From Polaribacter sp. SA4-10 (GTDB lineage Bacteria; Bacteroidota; Bacteroidia; Flavobacteriales; Flavobacteriaceae): a stretch of DNA of 64,000 nt. The stretch is from positions 310,001-374,000 of the forward strand of contig NZ_CP019331.1 of NCBI RefSeq assembly GCF_002163835.1, in the 5' to 3' direction. The position numbers were made by a program, and so were the translations under genes. This document shows, one piece after another, positions 43,103 to 51,842 of the stretch (positions are counted from its first letter, which is position 1; each line of letters begins with the position of its first letter). Below the pieces are notes generated by a model. The model saw only the letters and a list, made by a program, of their open reading frames with translations, was not told the origin of the DNA and did not search any database.

Positions 43103-43420
43103 ATGGAACAACCTAATTTAGAGTATGTAGATCAATTAGCTAGAGGAGATGAATCTATAAGAAAAACACTAATAGATGTTATAAAAACAGAGTTTCCAGA
43201 AGAGAGAAGTGATTATAACAAAAGTGTAAAAAACAAAGAATTTAAAAAAATAGAAGGAAATGTTCATCGACTTAAACATAAAATTAGTATTTTAGGACTT
43301 CAAAAGAGTTACAAAAGGGCTAATGAATTTGAACATAATCTTAGAAAGCATAGTTTAGAAGGAATTCAAGATTTTGAAAAAATTTTATTAGTTATCTCAG
43401 CATTCCTGAAAACTATATAA
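43103..43420 (+). CDS. HPt phosphotransfer protein
   Basis: The product has 105 residues, all helical. The HPt motif is NVHRLKHKISILGL, with His55 the phosphate acceptor and the HxLK...LG spacing intact. It would carry phosphate from one or both kinases to a receiver in the operon. It starts 2 bases after the kinase stop and is followed after 5 bases by the LytTR regulator, its probable target. Confidence 0.82.
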   Translation: MEQPNLEYVDQLARGDESIRKTLIDVIKTEFPEERSDYNKSVKNKEFKKIEGNVHRLKHKISILGLQKSYKRANEFEHNLRKHSLEGIQDFEKILLVISAFLKTI

Positions 43421-43425
43421 ATTTT

Positions 43426-44133
43426 ATGAATTGTATTATAATTGATGATGAAAAAATGGCAAGAGTTATTGTCAAAACTCTTTGCGATGAAATAGAAACA
43501 TTAGCCATTTTAGAACAGTTTAGTAGTGCAATTCATGCTATAAAATATTTAAATGAACATGAAGTTGATCTAATTTTTTTAGACATACATATGCCAGACT
43601 TTACGGGCTTAGACTTTATTAAAACTTTAAAAAACCCACCAAAAATAATTTTTACTACCTCAGACCCTAAGTTTGCAATTGAAGCTTTTGAGTATGATTT
43701 TATTGTTGATTATTTATTAAAACCAATACAGCTTCCTCGTTTTAAAAAAGCAATACAAAAGGCAGAAAAAGCAGCAATAAATACTTCAGCTAAAAATACC
43801 AGTTTTAATAAAATAGAAAAAGAGAATGATTTTTATGTAAATATAGATCGTCGTTTAATTAAAATAGATCTACCTAGTGTTTATTTAATTGAAGCTAAAG
43901 GAGATTATATTAAAATAAAGACAGAGAATAAAGATTACATAGTACATTCTACACTTAAAAAAATTGAAGAAAAACTACCAGATTCTTTGTTCTTAAAAGT
44001 ACATCGTTCATTTATCATAAATATTAAGAAAATTATAGATATTGAAGATAACAGTGTCTTAATAATGAAAGATGTTGTACCTGTTAGTAGGTCTAAAAGA
44101 CCAGAGTTAATGAAAAGATTAGACTTACTTTAA
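43426..44133 (+). CDS. LytTR-family response regulator (operon output)
   Basis: The product has 235 residues. The receiver has Asp7-Asp8 (IIIDDEKMAR), the acceptor Asp53 (IFLDIHMPDF) and the Lys in DYLLKPIQLP. The C-terminal LytTR DNA-binding domain (about 135-235) reads FYVNIDRRLIKIDLPSVYLI, then YIVHSTLKKIEEKLPDSLFL and VHRSFIINIKKI. LytTR proteins bind tandem short repeats about one helical turn apart. One such repeat (TAAACTACA twice, 11-base period) starts 16 bases after this gene's stop, ahead of the T9SS gene at 44255, which may be a direct target. Confidence 0.92.
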   Translation: MNCIIIDDEKMARVIVKTLCDEIETLAILEQFSSAIHAIKYLNEHEVDLIFLDIHMPDFTGLDFIKTLKNPPKIIFTTSDPKFAIEAFEYDFIVDYLLKPIQLPRFKKAIQKAEKAAINTSAKNTSFNKIEKENDFYVNIDRRLIKIDLPSVYLIEAKGDYIKIKTENKDYIVHSTLKKIEEKLPDSLFLKVHRSFIINIKKIIDIEDNSVLIMKDVVPVSRSKRPELMKRLDLL

Positions 44134-44148
44134 TATTTGGTTTCCATT

Positions 44149-44168
44149 TAAACTACATGTAAACTACA
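44149..44168 (+). promoter_or_regulatory. Candidate LytTR binding site (tandem TAAACTACA, 11-base period)
   Basis: TAAACTACA occurs at 44149-44157 and 44160-44168, identical over 9 bases. Two short direct repeats at roughly one helical turn is the arrangement LytTR domains use. It is centred about 70 bases upstream of the -7 box of the next gene, a usual activator distance. Binding is inference. Confidence 0.45.
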
Positions 44169-44228
44169 ATTCGTCTATAGTTAAAATGTAAATAACGAAT
44201 AGTCAATATTTCATATAGACGTTGTATT

Positions 44229-44236
44229 TACTTTTG
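44229..44236 (+). promoter_or_regulatory. -7 box of the DUF3494/DUF4114 T9SS gene
   Basis: TACTTTTG matches TAnnTTTG, 18 bases before the ATG at 44255. The -33 region (ATATTTC) is weak, as expected for a promoter that needs an activator. Confidence 0.55.
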
Positions 44237-44254
44237 AGGTATAAACCTCATATC

Positions 44255-47200
44255 ATGAAAAAATTATTACTTATTTTTCTCTCAACAGTATTTACAACAA
44301 TAAATGCTCAAAAGAACCAATCATTTGAAAACACCAATCATCGAAGTACTTTAGAAGCAGTTGAAATTGATTTTGGTTCAGCGGCTAATTTTATACTCTT
44401 TACAGGAGCTGGAGCAGTAGCCAATACTGGTATTTCTACATTTACAGGCGATGTTGGATCTCATGTGGGAGCGATTGCTGGTTTTGGAGCCCCTTCAATT
44501 TTAAACGGAACTGTAGAAAGCGCCAACGCAATTACTTTACAAGCTCAAACAGATTTAGCTGCAGCGTGCGTTCAACTTCAAAATATACCAGCAACAATAA
44601 CAGATCACAGTGCAATTTTTGGCAGCATAATTGGGGAAACCATTTTCCCAGGGGTTTATGCTGTTGCAGCAGCTGTAGCTCTTACAGGAACTTTAACATT
44701 AGACGCTCAAGGAGATCCTGATGCGATGTTTATTTTTAAAATTACTGGGGCGCTTACCTCAGTAGCTGGTACTGAAGTTATATTGGCTAATGGAGCTTCC
44801 TCTGATAATGTTTATTGGATCGCTGTTGGTGCTGTTGCTTTGGGGGCTAATACAACAATGATTGGCACTGCAATAGGATATCCAGGGGCAGTTTCATTAG
44901 GAGCTGGAGGTTCTTTAGATGGTAGATTGTATTCTACGGTTGGTGCTATAGCAATTGATAGTACATTAGGTGCAATACCAATAGCCATTCCTTCTTATAA
45001 CTATCTTGGAGAATATACTTCAAATGGTACTCCTCTTTATTTAGAAGCACAAAGTGATGTGGTTTCTATAGAAACTCAAGAAATGATTAGCAATTCTTTG
45101 CCAGAAAGCTACCCGGTACCAGAATATAATCCTCAATATATTACCTCTGGATATGATACAGATTTAAAATTGAATGAAGATGGTGATGTTTGGGTAACTT
45201 TTGTAAGTGAAAGTTCTGATTACAGCAATGTTTTAGGTTTTTATACATATGATTTAAGTAACCCTATTGTATCAGTGCCGTCAAAAGATGATGTTACTAT
45301 TATTTTTCCAAATGTCTCTGCTTTAAATAGTGGAGGGGGGTTACAAATAGGAGATAAAGTAAAAATAGGATCTTTTAAAGCAGGAACTGGAATTGGATGG
45401 GTGCTGCTTAATGATGCTTGGAGTTCAAATGAAGGAAGTGTTGGAGATACTGTATTAGATTTATATTCTGATATTAATTTTAATCCAGAAACCGATGAAA
45501 CTTTAAGAACCCACAACGTTTTATTAAACGATTTAACTGACGAAAGAATTATTCTTGGGTTTGAAGATTCAAGAAGAGATGATGTTGATAATAGCCAAGA
45601 TTTTAATGATGCCGTTTTTTATATAACTGCAAGTCCTTATGAAGCAATTAATACAAATAACTTTGCCGATATGACACAGACTTCGGAAGTTACTTCAGGG
45701 AATGATGGTGGTTTAGAAAGTAATGGTGATTTAGCTAATTTAATTGCAAAGAGAAATTTTACAAGAAAAAAGGAAGGTAATAATATAAATAAAAAAGAGC
45801 AGCAATCTAATTTTAACAAGACGCAATTAAAAAGGAATACAAACACAAACTCATTAATAGGATATTTACCTGAAACAGGTATGTATAAAACAGAAACTTC
45901 TACAGTTTCTAGTCCAAGTGATTTATTAGCAATAACGAATGCTAAAGAAATATTTTCAATAGATTATTACCAAGGAGATGATAGAATTTCTGCTGTATTA
46001 GCGACTTCTACAGAAGGTTCTATATATGATCATTCAAAAGTTATTTGTGATAGATTAAATAATTCTAGTTTAGAAGATGTAAGAACTGTAAGTACTAGAG
46101 GTCATCAAATAATAAGTTCTAAAATTAAAAGAGCAACAGGAGAAATAGAATATACTTTAAGTTTTTCTATTAAAATGGATGGAATAGAAAATGAACTGTT
46201 TAGTTTTTGGAATATAGACCAATATCCAACAGGAGATTACCAAAACTATCAAATTTGGGGAAGTTCTTTTTCTCAAGTATTTTCAATTGCTAATTTTATT
46301 TTAGATAAGCATACAATTTTAAATGGATTAAACAGTACAATAATAGAAGGTGTTTTACCAAATGTATTTGTGAAATCTGGTAGTTATTCTAACGGAGTTA
46401 TTAATTTAAATTTGGTAAATAAAACGCAAGAAAAATCAGTTGATTTTGTAGGGAATATTGCAGAAACAGAAGTTTCTGATCATAACCAAGTATCAAATAC
46501 TTTTACATTGTCTGGTGCTTACAATGAAGTTTTATCAATACAAACAGGCGTTTTATTTGATATAGGTTTCTCTCTACAAACAGCTTCTTCACCTCAAAAA
46601 GATGCATTATATCTAGCAGATGGACCTTGGGGATTAGATTACTTAAAAGAATTTGCTTCTGTAAGTGAGTTTAGTGTAGATATTTCTGAAAGACAATATG
46701 ATGAAAATATTTATGAAGTAGATAGAAATGCAAGTGTATCTGGAGAGGTAAAAGGAAACATCAACTTATTTAGACATCTTTTACCAGGAGATCAAACTTT
46801 AGATGTATTAGATTATAGCTTTTTAAATTTCTTAATCACAAATAATGAAGCTGTAGAAATTGTTATAATGCAAGAAGGAGAAAGAGAATGGGAAAACAGA
46901 ATACGTTACACAGTGCCAGCTAATACAGAAGAAAAAGAATACACGATCTCTTTTAATGATTTTTTAGATGGAGAAGGAAATACTATAGAAATTACAAATA
47001 TTAAGACAATTGTTTTTTCAGTAATTGGAGATTACACAAACTATATACCTTATAGTGTTCAAATAAAAGACATGGCTTTTAAAGCTAGTAATGCTTTAGA
47101 TGTTGAGGATTTTGAAACAGAGGAGAACTTAAAGTTATCTAATTATCCAAATCCATTTTCAAATTCTACAACAATAAGATTACCAATGAACTCTGAATTT

Positions 47201-47377
47201 GCTCAAATCAAAGTATTTGATTTATTAGGAAGAACGGTAGATTTTAAAAAGATATCTACAGAAAACACAAAAAGAAAAATACAATACAATGCGCCACAAT
47301 TAAAAAGTGGTATTTATAAATACATTTTAAAAGACGATACTAACAAATCGTATTCTGGAACTTTTATTATTAATTAG
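44255..47377 (+). CDS. T9SS-secreted protein with DUF3494 (ice-binding-like) and DUF4114 domains
   Basis: The protein has 1040 residues. The start ATG 44255 gives a clean signal peptide (KKLLLIFLSTVFTTINAQ); the upstream TTG at 44222 adds 11 residues and is rejected. DUF3494 covers about residues 35-245: STFTGDVGSHVGAIAGF, ALTGTLTLDAQGDPDAMFIF and LGAGGSLDGRLYS are its beta-helix signatures. DUF4114 lies at about 350-450 (IGWVLLNDAW, FEDSRRDDVDNSQDFNDAVF, a Ca-binding-like acidic run). A large unassigned region follows. The C-terminus (LSNYPNPFSNSTTIRLPM... SGIYKYILKD) is a type A T9SS tail. It may be an ice adhesin or biofilm matrix protein. Its 3' end is duplicated downstream. Confidence 0.85.
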   Translation: MKKLLLIFLSTVFTTINAQKNQSFENTNHRSTLEAVEIDFGSAANFILFTGAGAVANTGISTFTGDVGSHVGAIAGFGAPSILNGTVESANAITLQAQTDLAAACVQLQNIPATITDHSAIFGSIIGETIFPGVYAVAAAVALTGTLTLDAQGDPDAMFIFKITGALTSVAGTEVILANGASSDNVYWIAVGAVALGANTTMIGTAIGYPGAVSLGAGGSLDGRLYSTVGAIAIDSTLGAIPIAIPSYNYLGEYTSNGTPLYLEAQSDVVSIETQEMISNSLPESYPVPEYNPQYITSGYDTDLKLNEDGDVWVTFVSESSDYSNVLGFYTYDLSNPIVSVPSKDDVTIIFPNVSALNSGGGLQIGDKVKIGSFKAGTGIGWVLLNDAWSSNEGSVGDTVLDLYSDINFNPETDETLRTHNVLLNDLTDERIILGFEDSRRDDVDNSQDFNDAVFYITASPYEAINTNNFADMTQTSEVTSGNDGGLESNGDLANLIAKRNFTRKKEGNNINKKEQQSNFNKTQLKRNTNTNSLIGYLPETGMYKTETSTVSSPSDLLAITNAKEIFSIDYYQGDDRISAVLATSTEGSIYDHSKVICDRLNNSSLEDVRTVSTRGHQIISSKIKRATGEIEYTLSFSIKMDGIENELFSFWNIDQYPTGDYQNYQIWGSSFSQVFSIANFILDKHTILNGLNSTIIEGVLPNVFVKSGSYSNGVINLNLVNKTQEKSVDFVGNIAETEVSDHNQVSNTFTLSGAYNEVLSIQTGVLFDIGFSLQTASSPQKDALYLADGPWGLDYLKEFASVSEFSVDISERQYDENIYEVDRNASVSGEVKGNINLFRHLLPGDQTLDVLDYSFLNFLITNNEAVEIVIMQEGEREWENRIRYTVPANTEEKEYTISFNDFLDGEGNTIEITNIKTIVFSVIGDYTNYIPYSVQIKDMAFKASNALDVEDFETEENLKLSNYPNPFSNSTTIRLPMNSEFAQIKVFDLLGRTVDFKKISTENTKRKIQYNAPQLKSGIYKYILKDDTNKSYSGTFIIN

Positions 47378-47462
47378 CCCCTAATCCCTTAAAAGGAAAG
47401 TAGAAGGCAAAAGTTAATTCTTTTGTCTTTTATTTTTTATATAAAGTTTTACTTACTATTAC

Positions 47463-47852
47463 TCATTTAAATTGGAAGCCTAACGCTGTATATGTAAAAC
47501 TTGTATCTACTGCAGTTGCAACAGCAGAAGCTATAATCCTTTTTAAGTCGTAAATATTTATCAGTGCACGTTCAGAGAGTTTGTATCCTAATTTTGTATG
47601 AACGCTATAGGTACTTTGTCCGTCTTGATCTTCTATATATTGCAAACCTATAGCAGCTGTTAATCCATAGAACCCTTCTTTATTTTTAGCAGCAGATTCA
47701 TTTTTATTAGAGTAACAAATACTTTTACAGCATTAAATTGACTAGGACTAAAATAAGTACTTGTTACTAGTAGTTTAAAAGAAAGGTTTTGATAATTAAT
47801 AGTACCTTTTATAGAGGGATTTGCTAAGATGTTATAGTAGAGAGAAGTAAAT
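47463..47852 (-). pseudogene. Truncated duplicate of the 3' end of the TPR/beta-barrel gene
   Basis: This region copies roughly 48058-48455, the last part of the gene at 48032-50107, with the same order of strands (LQYIED.DG.STY, GYK.SERALIN.Y, FTY...GF.FK on the minus strand). It is frameshifted near 47690 and ends abruptly at about 47852. It has no start region. It arose in a tandem duplication of the convergent gene ends. Confidence 0.8.
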
Positions 47853-47854
47853 AA

Positions 47855-47969
47855 TATAGAAATTACAAAAATTCAATACAATGCTCCGTAATTAAAAAGT
47901 GGTATTTATAAATACATTTTAAAAGACGATAAAAACAAATTGTATTCTGGAACCTTTATCATTAATTAG
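47855..47969 (+). pseudogene. Truncated duplicate of the 3' end of the DUF3494/T9SS gene
   Basis: It reads IQYNAP, a TAA, then LKSGIYKYILKDDKNKLYSG and TFIIN-stop, a near copy of the end of the gene at 44255-47377. The first 14 bases (ATAGAAATTACAAA) match 46985-46998 and then jump to the equivalent of about 47275, so this copy has lost about 280 bases internally. It cannot be expressed as a protein. Confidence 0.8.
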
Positions 47970-48031
47970 TCCCCCTAATCCCTAAGTCCCTTAAAAAGAA
48001 AGTAGAAGGCAAAAGTTAATTCTTTTGCCTT

Positions 48032-50107
48032 TTATTTTTTATATAAAGGTTTACTTAAAAAATACCATTTAAATCGGAAGCCAAATTCTGTATATGTAAA
48101 ACCATTTGAACCTGCATTGGCAACTGCAGAAGCAATGTTACTTTGAAGTCCGTATAAATTTATGAGCGCTCTTTCAGAAAACTTATATCCTAAATTAGCT
48201 TGAACTCTATAAGTACTTAAACCATCATCATCTTCTATATATTGCAAACCTGTAGCAGCTGTTAATCCATAAAACCATTCTTTATTTTTAGCAGCAGCTA
48301 CAGGTTTTATAAGATTAATAAATATTTCTACAGCGTTAAATTTACTAGGACTAAAATAAGTATTTGGTACCTGTAGTTTAAAAGATAAATTTTGATAATT
48401 AATACCACCTTTTATTGACGGTTTTGCTAAGATGTTATAATACAAAGAAGTAAACAACAAATTCCTTGCATTTTCATCACTTTGCCATGTATAATAATAC
48501 TGCGTAAACCAACCTAAATTAAAGTTAGTATTTAGGCTGTAATTTAGAATAAGGTTGTTTTGTACAATTTGTTCATCTAATAATGCAGCGTTAAAATTTT
48601 GAATATCTCTTTTATAACCTAACTCTAAATTCTGAAGTTTAAATGGTTTTATGTTAAGAGAAATGTCTGTTAAGAGTTGACTGTATTTACTTTCATCAGA
48701 ATCAGAAGACGTAACTCCAAAACTTCCTTTTAGGGTTAAATTATTTTTTAATTGATAAGAAGCACCTAGTAATAAGTTATTTGTTGTAGCCTTTAAACCA
48801 GTAGTACTATTAGATGTTGTTCTATAATTATAAGTAGCTAAAAGTTTAAATTTAGTTGAAAAAGGAATTTCTGTTTTTACATCGTATGCATCTGCTTCAT
48901 TGTTTCCGTTATCAAAAGAGTGAGAAAATTTTGTTTCTACAAAAGGAGTAAAACTTAAATCTAATTGTTTTATAAAGTTCGTTGCATCTTTTTGTTTCTT
49001 ATAAAAAACTAAAGTGTTTTCAGCACTTTTATAAGCTTCATTAATATAACCAGAAGCTTTTAAAACATTTGCTTTTCCAAGATTACCATCAAAAGAAGCA
49101 CTGTCTTTTTCTAAGATTAAGTTGTAATCCTTCAAACTTTTTTTAAAGTCGCTTTTATAAACATTCAGCGTTGCTCTTAAAGAAAGCATCCAATTTTCAA
49201 GTTCTTTACGAGTATCAAATAATTTATTAATTTCTGCATCTGCTAAAGAATACTTTTTATTCCAAATTAAAGCTTGAACATATCTTTCTATAGCTTGATC
49301 ATTTATAGCTTTAGGAGTCTCTTTATGAACACTTTCTAAGGCTTTTTTACTGTACTCTAAAGCCGTTTTATCATCAGCATTTAAATGATGCACTAAAGAG
49401 ATTCCTATTAATGAACTTATTTTATTTCCAGGTATTTTTCCTATTACATCATATGTTTTTAATGCTTTATCTATCTGTTTAGAAATTAAATACAAATTTG
49501 CAAGGTTTAATAATGTTTCTTTATCCTCTTTAAAAGAGGTGAAATTTTCTTTTAAAATTGTTTCAGCTTCATCATATTTTTGATCGGTTACTTTTGTACT
49601 CGCCAAACCTAATCTCATATATTTTTTAGAAACCAATGCATTTGGATTCCCTGGTAAAACAACCAACGCCTTATCTACAGTAATTAAAGCATCTTCAAAC
49701 TCTTTTAAATTAGACAACGTATTTGCATACCCTAATAGTGCAGCAAAACTTTTATCGTTCTCTTTTAGTAGTGTTTGATAATAGACTTTTGCATCAGGAT
49801 AATTTTTATCCCAAAGCATGGACTCTGCGTAATTTAATTTAACTTCAAAATCGGACGGAAAATCTTTTAGAAGATTTGTAAAAAGAGTTACCGCTTTTTT
49901 TGCCTTACCATTTAAACCAATAGCTCTTCCGTAACAAAGTCTTGCTGTTTTATTTGTTGGGTATGTTTTTAAAATTTCTTTAAAAAAGGTTTCTGCTTGT
50001 TTGTATTTACCAGTTTCTAAATACGTAAAGCCTTCTTTCATATCTTGTGAAAGCACACAAAATGTAGAAAAAAGGAATGATATATATACAAGATACTTCA
50101 ATTTCAT
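48032..50107 (-). CDS. TPR and outer-membrane beta-barrel protein, candidate polysaccharide export component
   Basis: The product has 691 residues. A signal peptide (YLVYISFLFSTFCVLSQ) precedes about ten TPR-like helical repeats from residue 25 to 385 (GFTYLETGKYKQAETFFKEI, LLGYANTLSNLKEFEDALIT and others). The last 300 residues are strand-rich and end FTYEFGFRFKWYF-like, as in a beta-barrel. Periplasmic TPR plus outer-membrane barrel in one chain is the plan of PgaA/BcsC-type exporters of secreted polysaccharides. The adjacent flippase and glycosyltransferases support that, but no sequence motif proves it. It converges on the T9SS gene and its duplicated end. Confidence 0.72.
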   Translation of the reverse strand: MKLKYLVYISFLFSTFCVLSQDMKEGFTYLETGKYKQAETFFKEILKTYPTNKTARLCYGRAIGLNGKAKKAVTLFTNLLKDFPSDFEVKLNYAESMLWDKNYPDAKVYYQTLLKENDKSFAALLGYANTLSNLKEFEDALITVDKALVVLPGNPNALVSKKYMRLGLASTKVTDQKYDEAETILKENFTSFKEDKETLLNLANLYLISKQIDKALKTYDVIGKIPGNKISSLIGISLVHHLNADDKTALEYSKKALESVHKETPKAINDQAIERYVQALIWNKKYSLADAEINKLFDTRKELENWMLSLRATLNVYKSDFKKSLKDYNLILEKDSASFDGNLGKANVLKASGYINEAYKSAENTLVFYKKQKDATNFIKQLDLSFTPFVETKFSHSFDNGNNEADAYDVKTEIPFSTKFKLLATYNYRTTSNSTTGLKATTNNLLLGASYQLKNNLTLKGSFGVTSSDSDESKYSQLLTDISLNIKPFKLQNLELGYKRDIQNFNAALLDEQIVQNNLILNYSLNTNFNLGWFTQYYYTWQSDENARNLLFTSLYYNILAKPSIKGGINYQNLSFKLQVPNTYFSPSKFNAVEIFINLIKPVAAAKNKEWFYGLTAATGLQYIEDDDGLSTYRVQANLGYKFSERALINLYGLQSNIASAVANAGSNGFTYTEFGFRFKWYFLSKPLYKK

Positions 50108-50249
50108 AATATTTTTTTTTATTAATTGCTACTTAAGCAATAGCGTTTGATCATTTATCTAATGTAAATTGTTTTTCATCGAAAAATTAAAAGAGTTATC
50201 TTTTGTGATTGGATATTTGTAATGATATTAACCATAAATATATAACAAA

Positions 50250-50450
50250 ATGTCTTTAAAAATCTTAGAAAGTAACGGAACATTTTATTTAAATGGAAAA
50301 TTAAATACTTCAACGTTAAAATCGCTTAGTTCTTATTTTAAATGTAATTTAATAAAGAAAAAAAATAGAATTGTAAATATTGTTAATGTGATTGAGATTG
50401 ATAGAGAAAGTTTGGCAGCAATGAAAATTTTATACAAATTGCAATTTTAA
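50250..50450 (+). CDS. Small STAS-like protein
   Basis: The product has 66 residues. It starts LKILESNGTFYLNGKLNTST, and continues NRIVNIVNVIEIDRESLAAM. This recalls the N-terminal strands and central strand-helix of STAS (anti-sigma antagonist) domains, but it is about 30 residues short of a full domain. No conserved phospho-Ser is evident at the expected DSS/T position (IDRES is the nearest). It lies between the exporter candidate and the flippase gene. The function is unknown. Confidence 0.5.
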   Translation: MSLKILESNGTFYLNGKLNTSTLKSLSSYFKCNLIKKKNRIVNIVNVIEIDRESLAAMKILYKLQF

Positions 50451-50553
50451 AAGAAAAAATATTTTCTATATTTGGCTAAGAATGTAAAGAAATTTAGGAT
50501 TATTTTAATAAAACCAAAGTAGCTTAATTAACGACCAAACAGAATAGATTATA

Positions 50554-51798
50554 ATGGCAATTTCTTTACCTTTTAAAAATAAAATTTCTCCAGAACAAAT
50601 ATTCATGTTAAGTGTTTTAATTGTTAATGGAGGAAATTATTTATACAATTTAATTTTAGGTAGATTTTTAGGGCCAGAAAAATTTGCAGACGCTGCTATT
50701 ATGGTTACTTTTTTATTAGTACTCTCTTTTGTAGCAATGACTTTTCAATTAGTAACAGCAAAGTTTTCAGTAATTTTTGAAGACACTATTTTTAAAACCT
50801 TTATTTCTAGAGTTTATAAAAATGCTTCTATTGTTGGAGTGATTTTAGGAATAGTAGTTGTTTTATTTTCTTCACAATTACAAGTTTTCTTTAAAACAAC
50901 AACTTCTAATATGTTTGTTATTTTTGGGGTTGGTATTCCTTTTTACTTTTTAATGAGTGTAAATAGAGGTGTTTTTCAAGGTAATAAACAGTTAACATCT
51001 TTGTCTATTACGTATCAATTAGAAATGATTAGTCGTTTACTAATCACCTTTGGTTTATTATATTTTCTAGATGTAGAATCCTCATTATTAATTGCAATAG
51101 GAATTTTATGCTCATTTATAATTGGTCTATTCCCTTTTAAATTTCATAAGTTCTCTCTTTTAAAGAATATTAAATTAGATGTTTCTGAGTCTAAACTCGT
51201 TCGTAATTTTTTCATTATTACTGCATTTTATGAGTTCACTCAGATTATTATTAATAATAGTGATATCCTTTTGGTAAAACATTATTTTGAATCTTACGAA
51301 GCGGGTTTATATGCATCTTTAGCATTAATTGGTAGAGTTGTTTATTTTATAGCTTGGATGTTTGTAATGCTTTTATTACCAACAGTTGTTCAACTAAAAA
51401 AAGATGGAAAACCTACATTACCAATTTTATTAAAATATGTAAGTTATATTGCCATAATAGCTACCACAATCATTTTGGGCTGTTATTTTTTTCCAATTCA
51501 AATTATTAAAGTTTTATTTGGTGACAGCTATTTAGCGATTACTCCATTATTATGGAAATATGCCTTAGCTACAGGAATATTTGCCATCTCAAACATATTT
51601 GCATATTATTATTTGTCTTTAGATAAATATATTCCAGTTGTATTATCTGGTATTTTTGGAATGCTACAAATAGGACTAATTATTCTATTTCATGACTCTT
51701 TAGAACAAGTTGTTCATGTTCAAATTATAGCAATGTTTTTATTGTTATTTGTGCAATTAAGTTTCTTCTTTTTTAAGAATTTAAAAGAAGTAAACTAA
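50554..51798 (+). CDS. Polysaccharide flippase / Wzx-like MATE-fold transporter
   Basis: The product has 414 residues with 12 or more predicted membrane helices, starting MAISLPFKNKISPEQIFMLS and with the LILGRFLGPEKFADAAIM motif after helix 1 that is common to oligosaccharide flippases. It would move lipid-linked sugar units, or assist export of a polymer, across the inner membrane. The glycosyltransferase gene follows after 44 bases in the same direction. Substrate unknown. Confidence 0.83.
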   Translation: MAISLPFKNKISPEQIFMLSVLIVNGGNYLYNLILGRFLGPEKFADAAIMVTFLLVLSFVAMTFQLVTAKFSVIFEDTIFKTFISRVYKNASIVGVILGIVVVLFSSQLQVFFKTTTSNMFVIFGVGIPFYFLMSVNRGVFQGNKQLTSLSITYQLEMISRLLITFGLLYFLDVESSLLIAIGILCSFIIGLFPFKFHKFSLLKNIKLDVSESKLVRNFFIITAFYEFTQIIINNSDILLVKHYFESYEAGLYASLALIGRVVYFIAWMFVMLLLPTVVQLKKDGKPTLPILLKYVSYIAIIATTIILGCYFFPIQIIKVLFGDSYLAITPLLWKYALATGIFAISNIFAYYYLSLDKYIPVVLSGIFGMLQIGLIILFHDSLEQVVHVQIIAMFLLLFVQLSFFFFKNLKEVN

Positions 51799-51842
51799 AA
51801 TTAAAAAAAATAACACCAAATTTATATTATAAATAAAACAGT

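Noticed and set aside
44222..44254. Upstream TTG start for the DUF3494/T9SS protein
   Set aside because: It overlaps the -7 box and would place 11 residues before a normal signal peptide.
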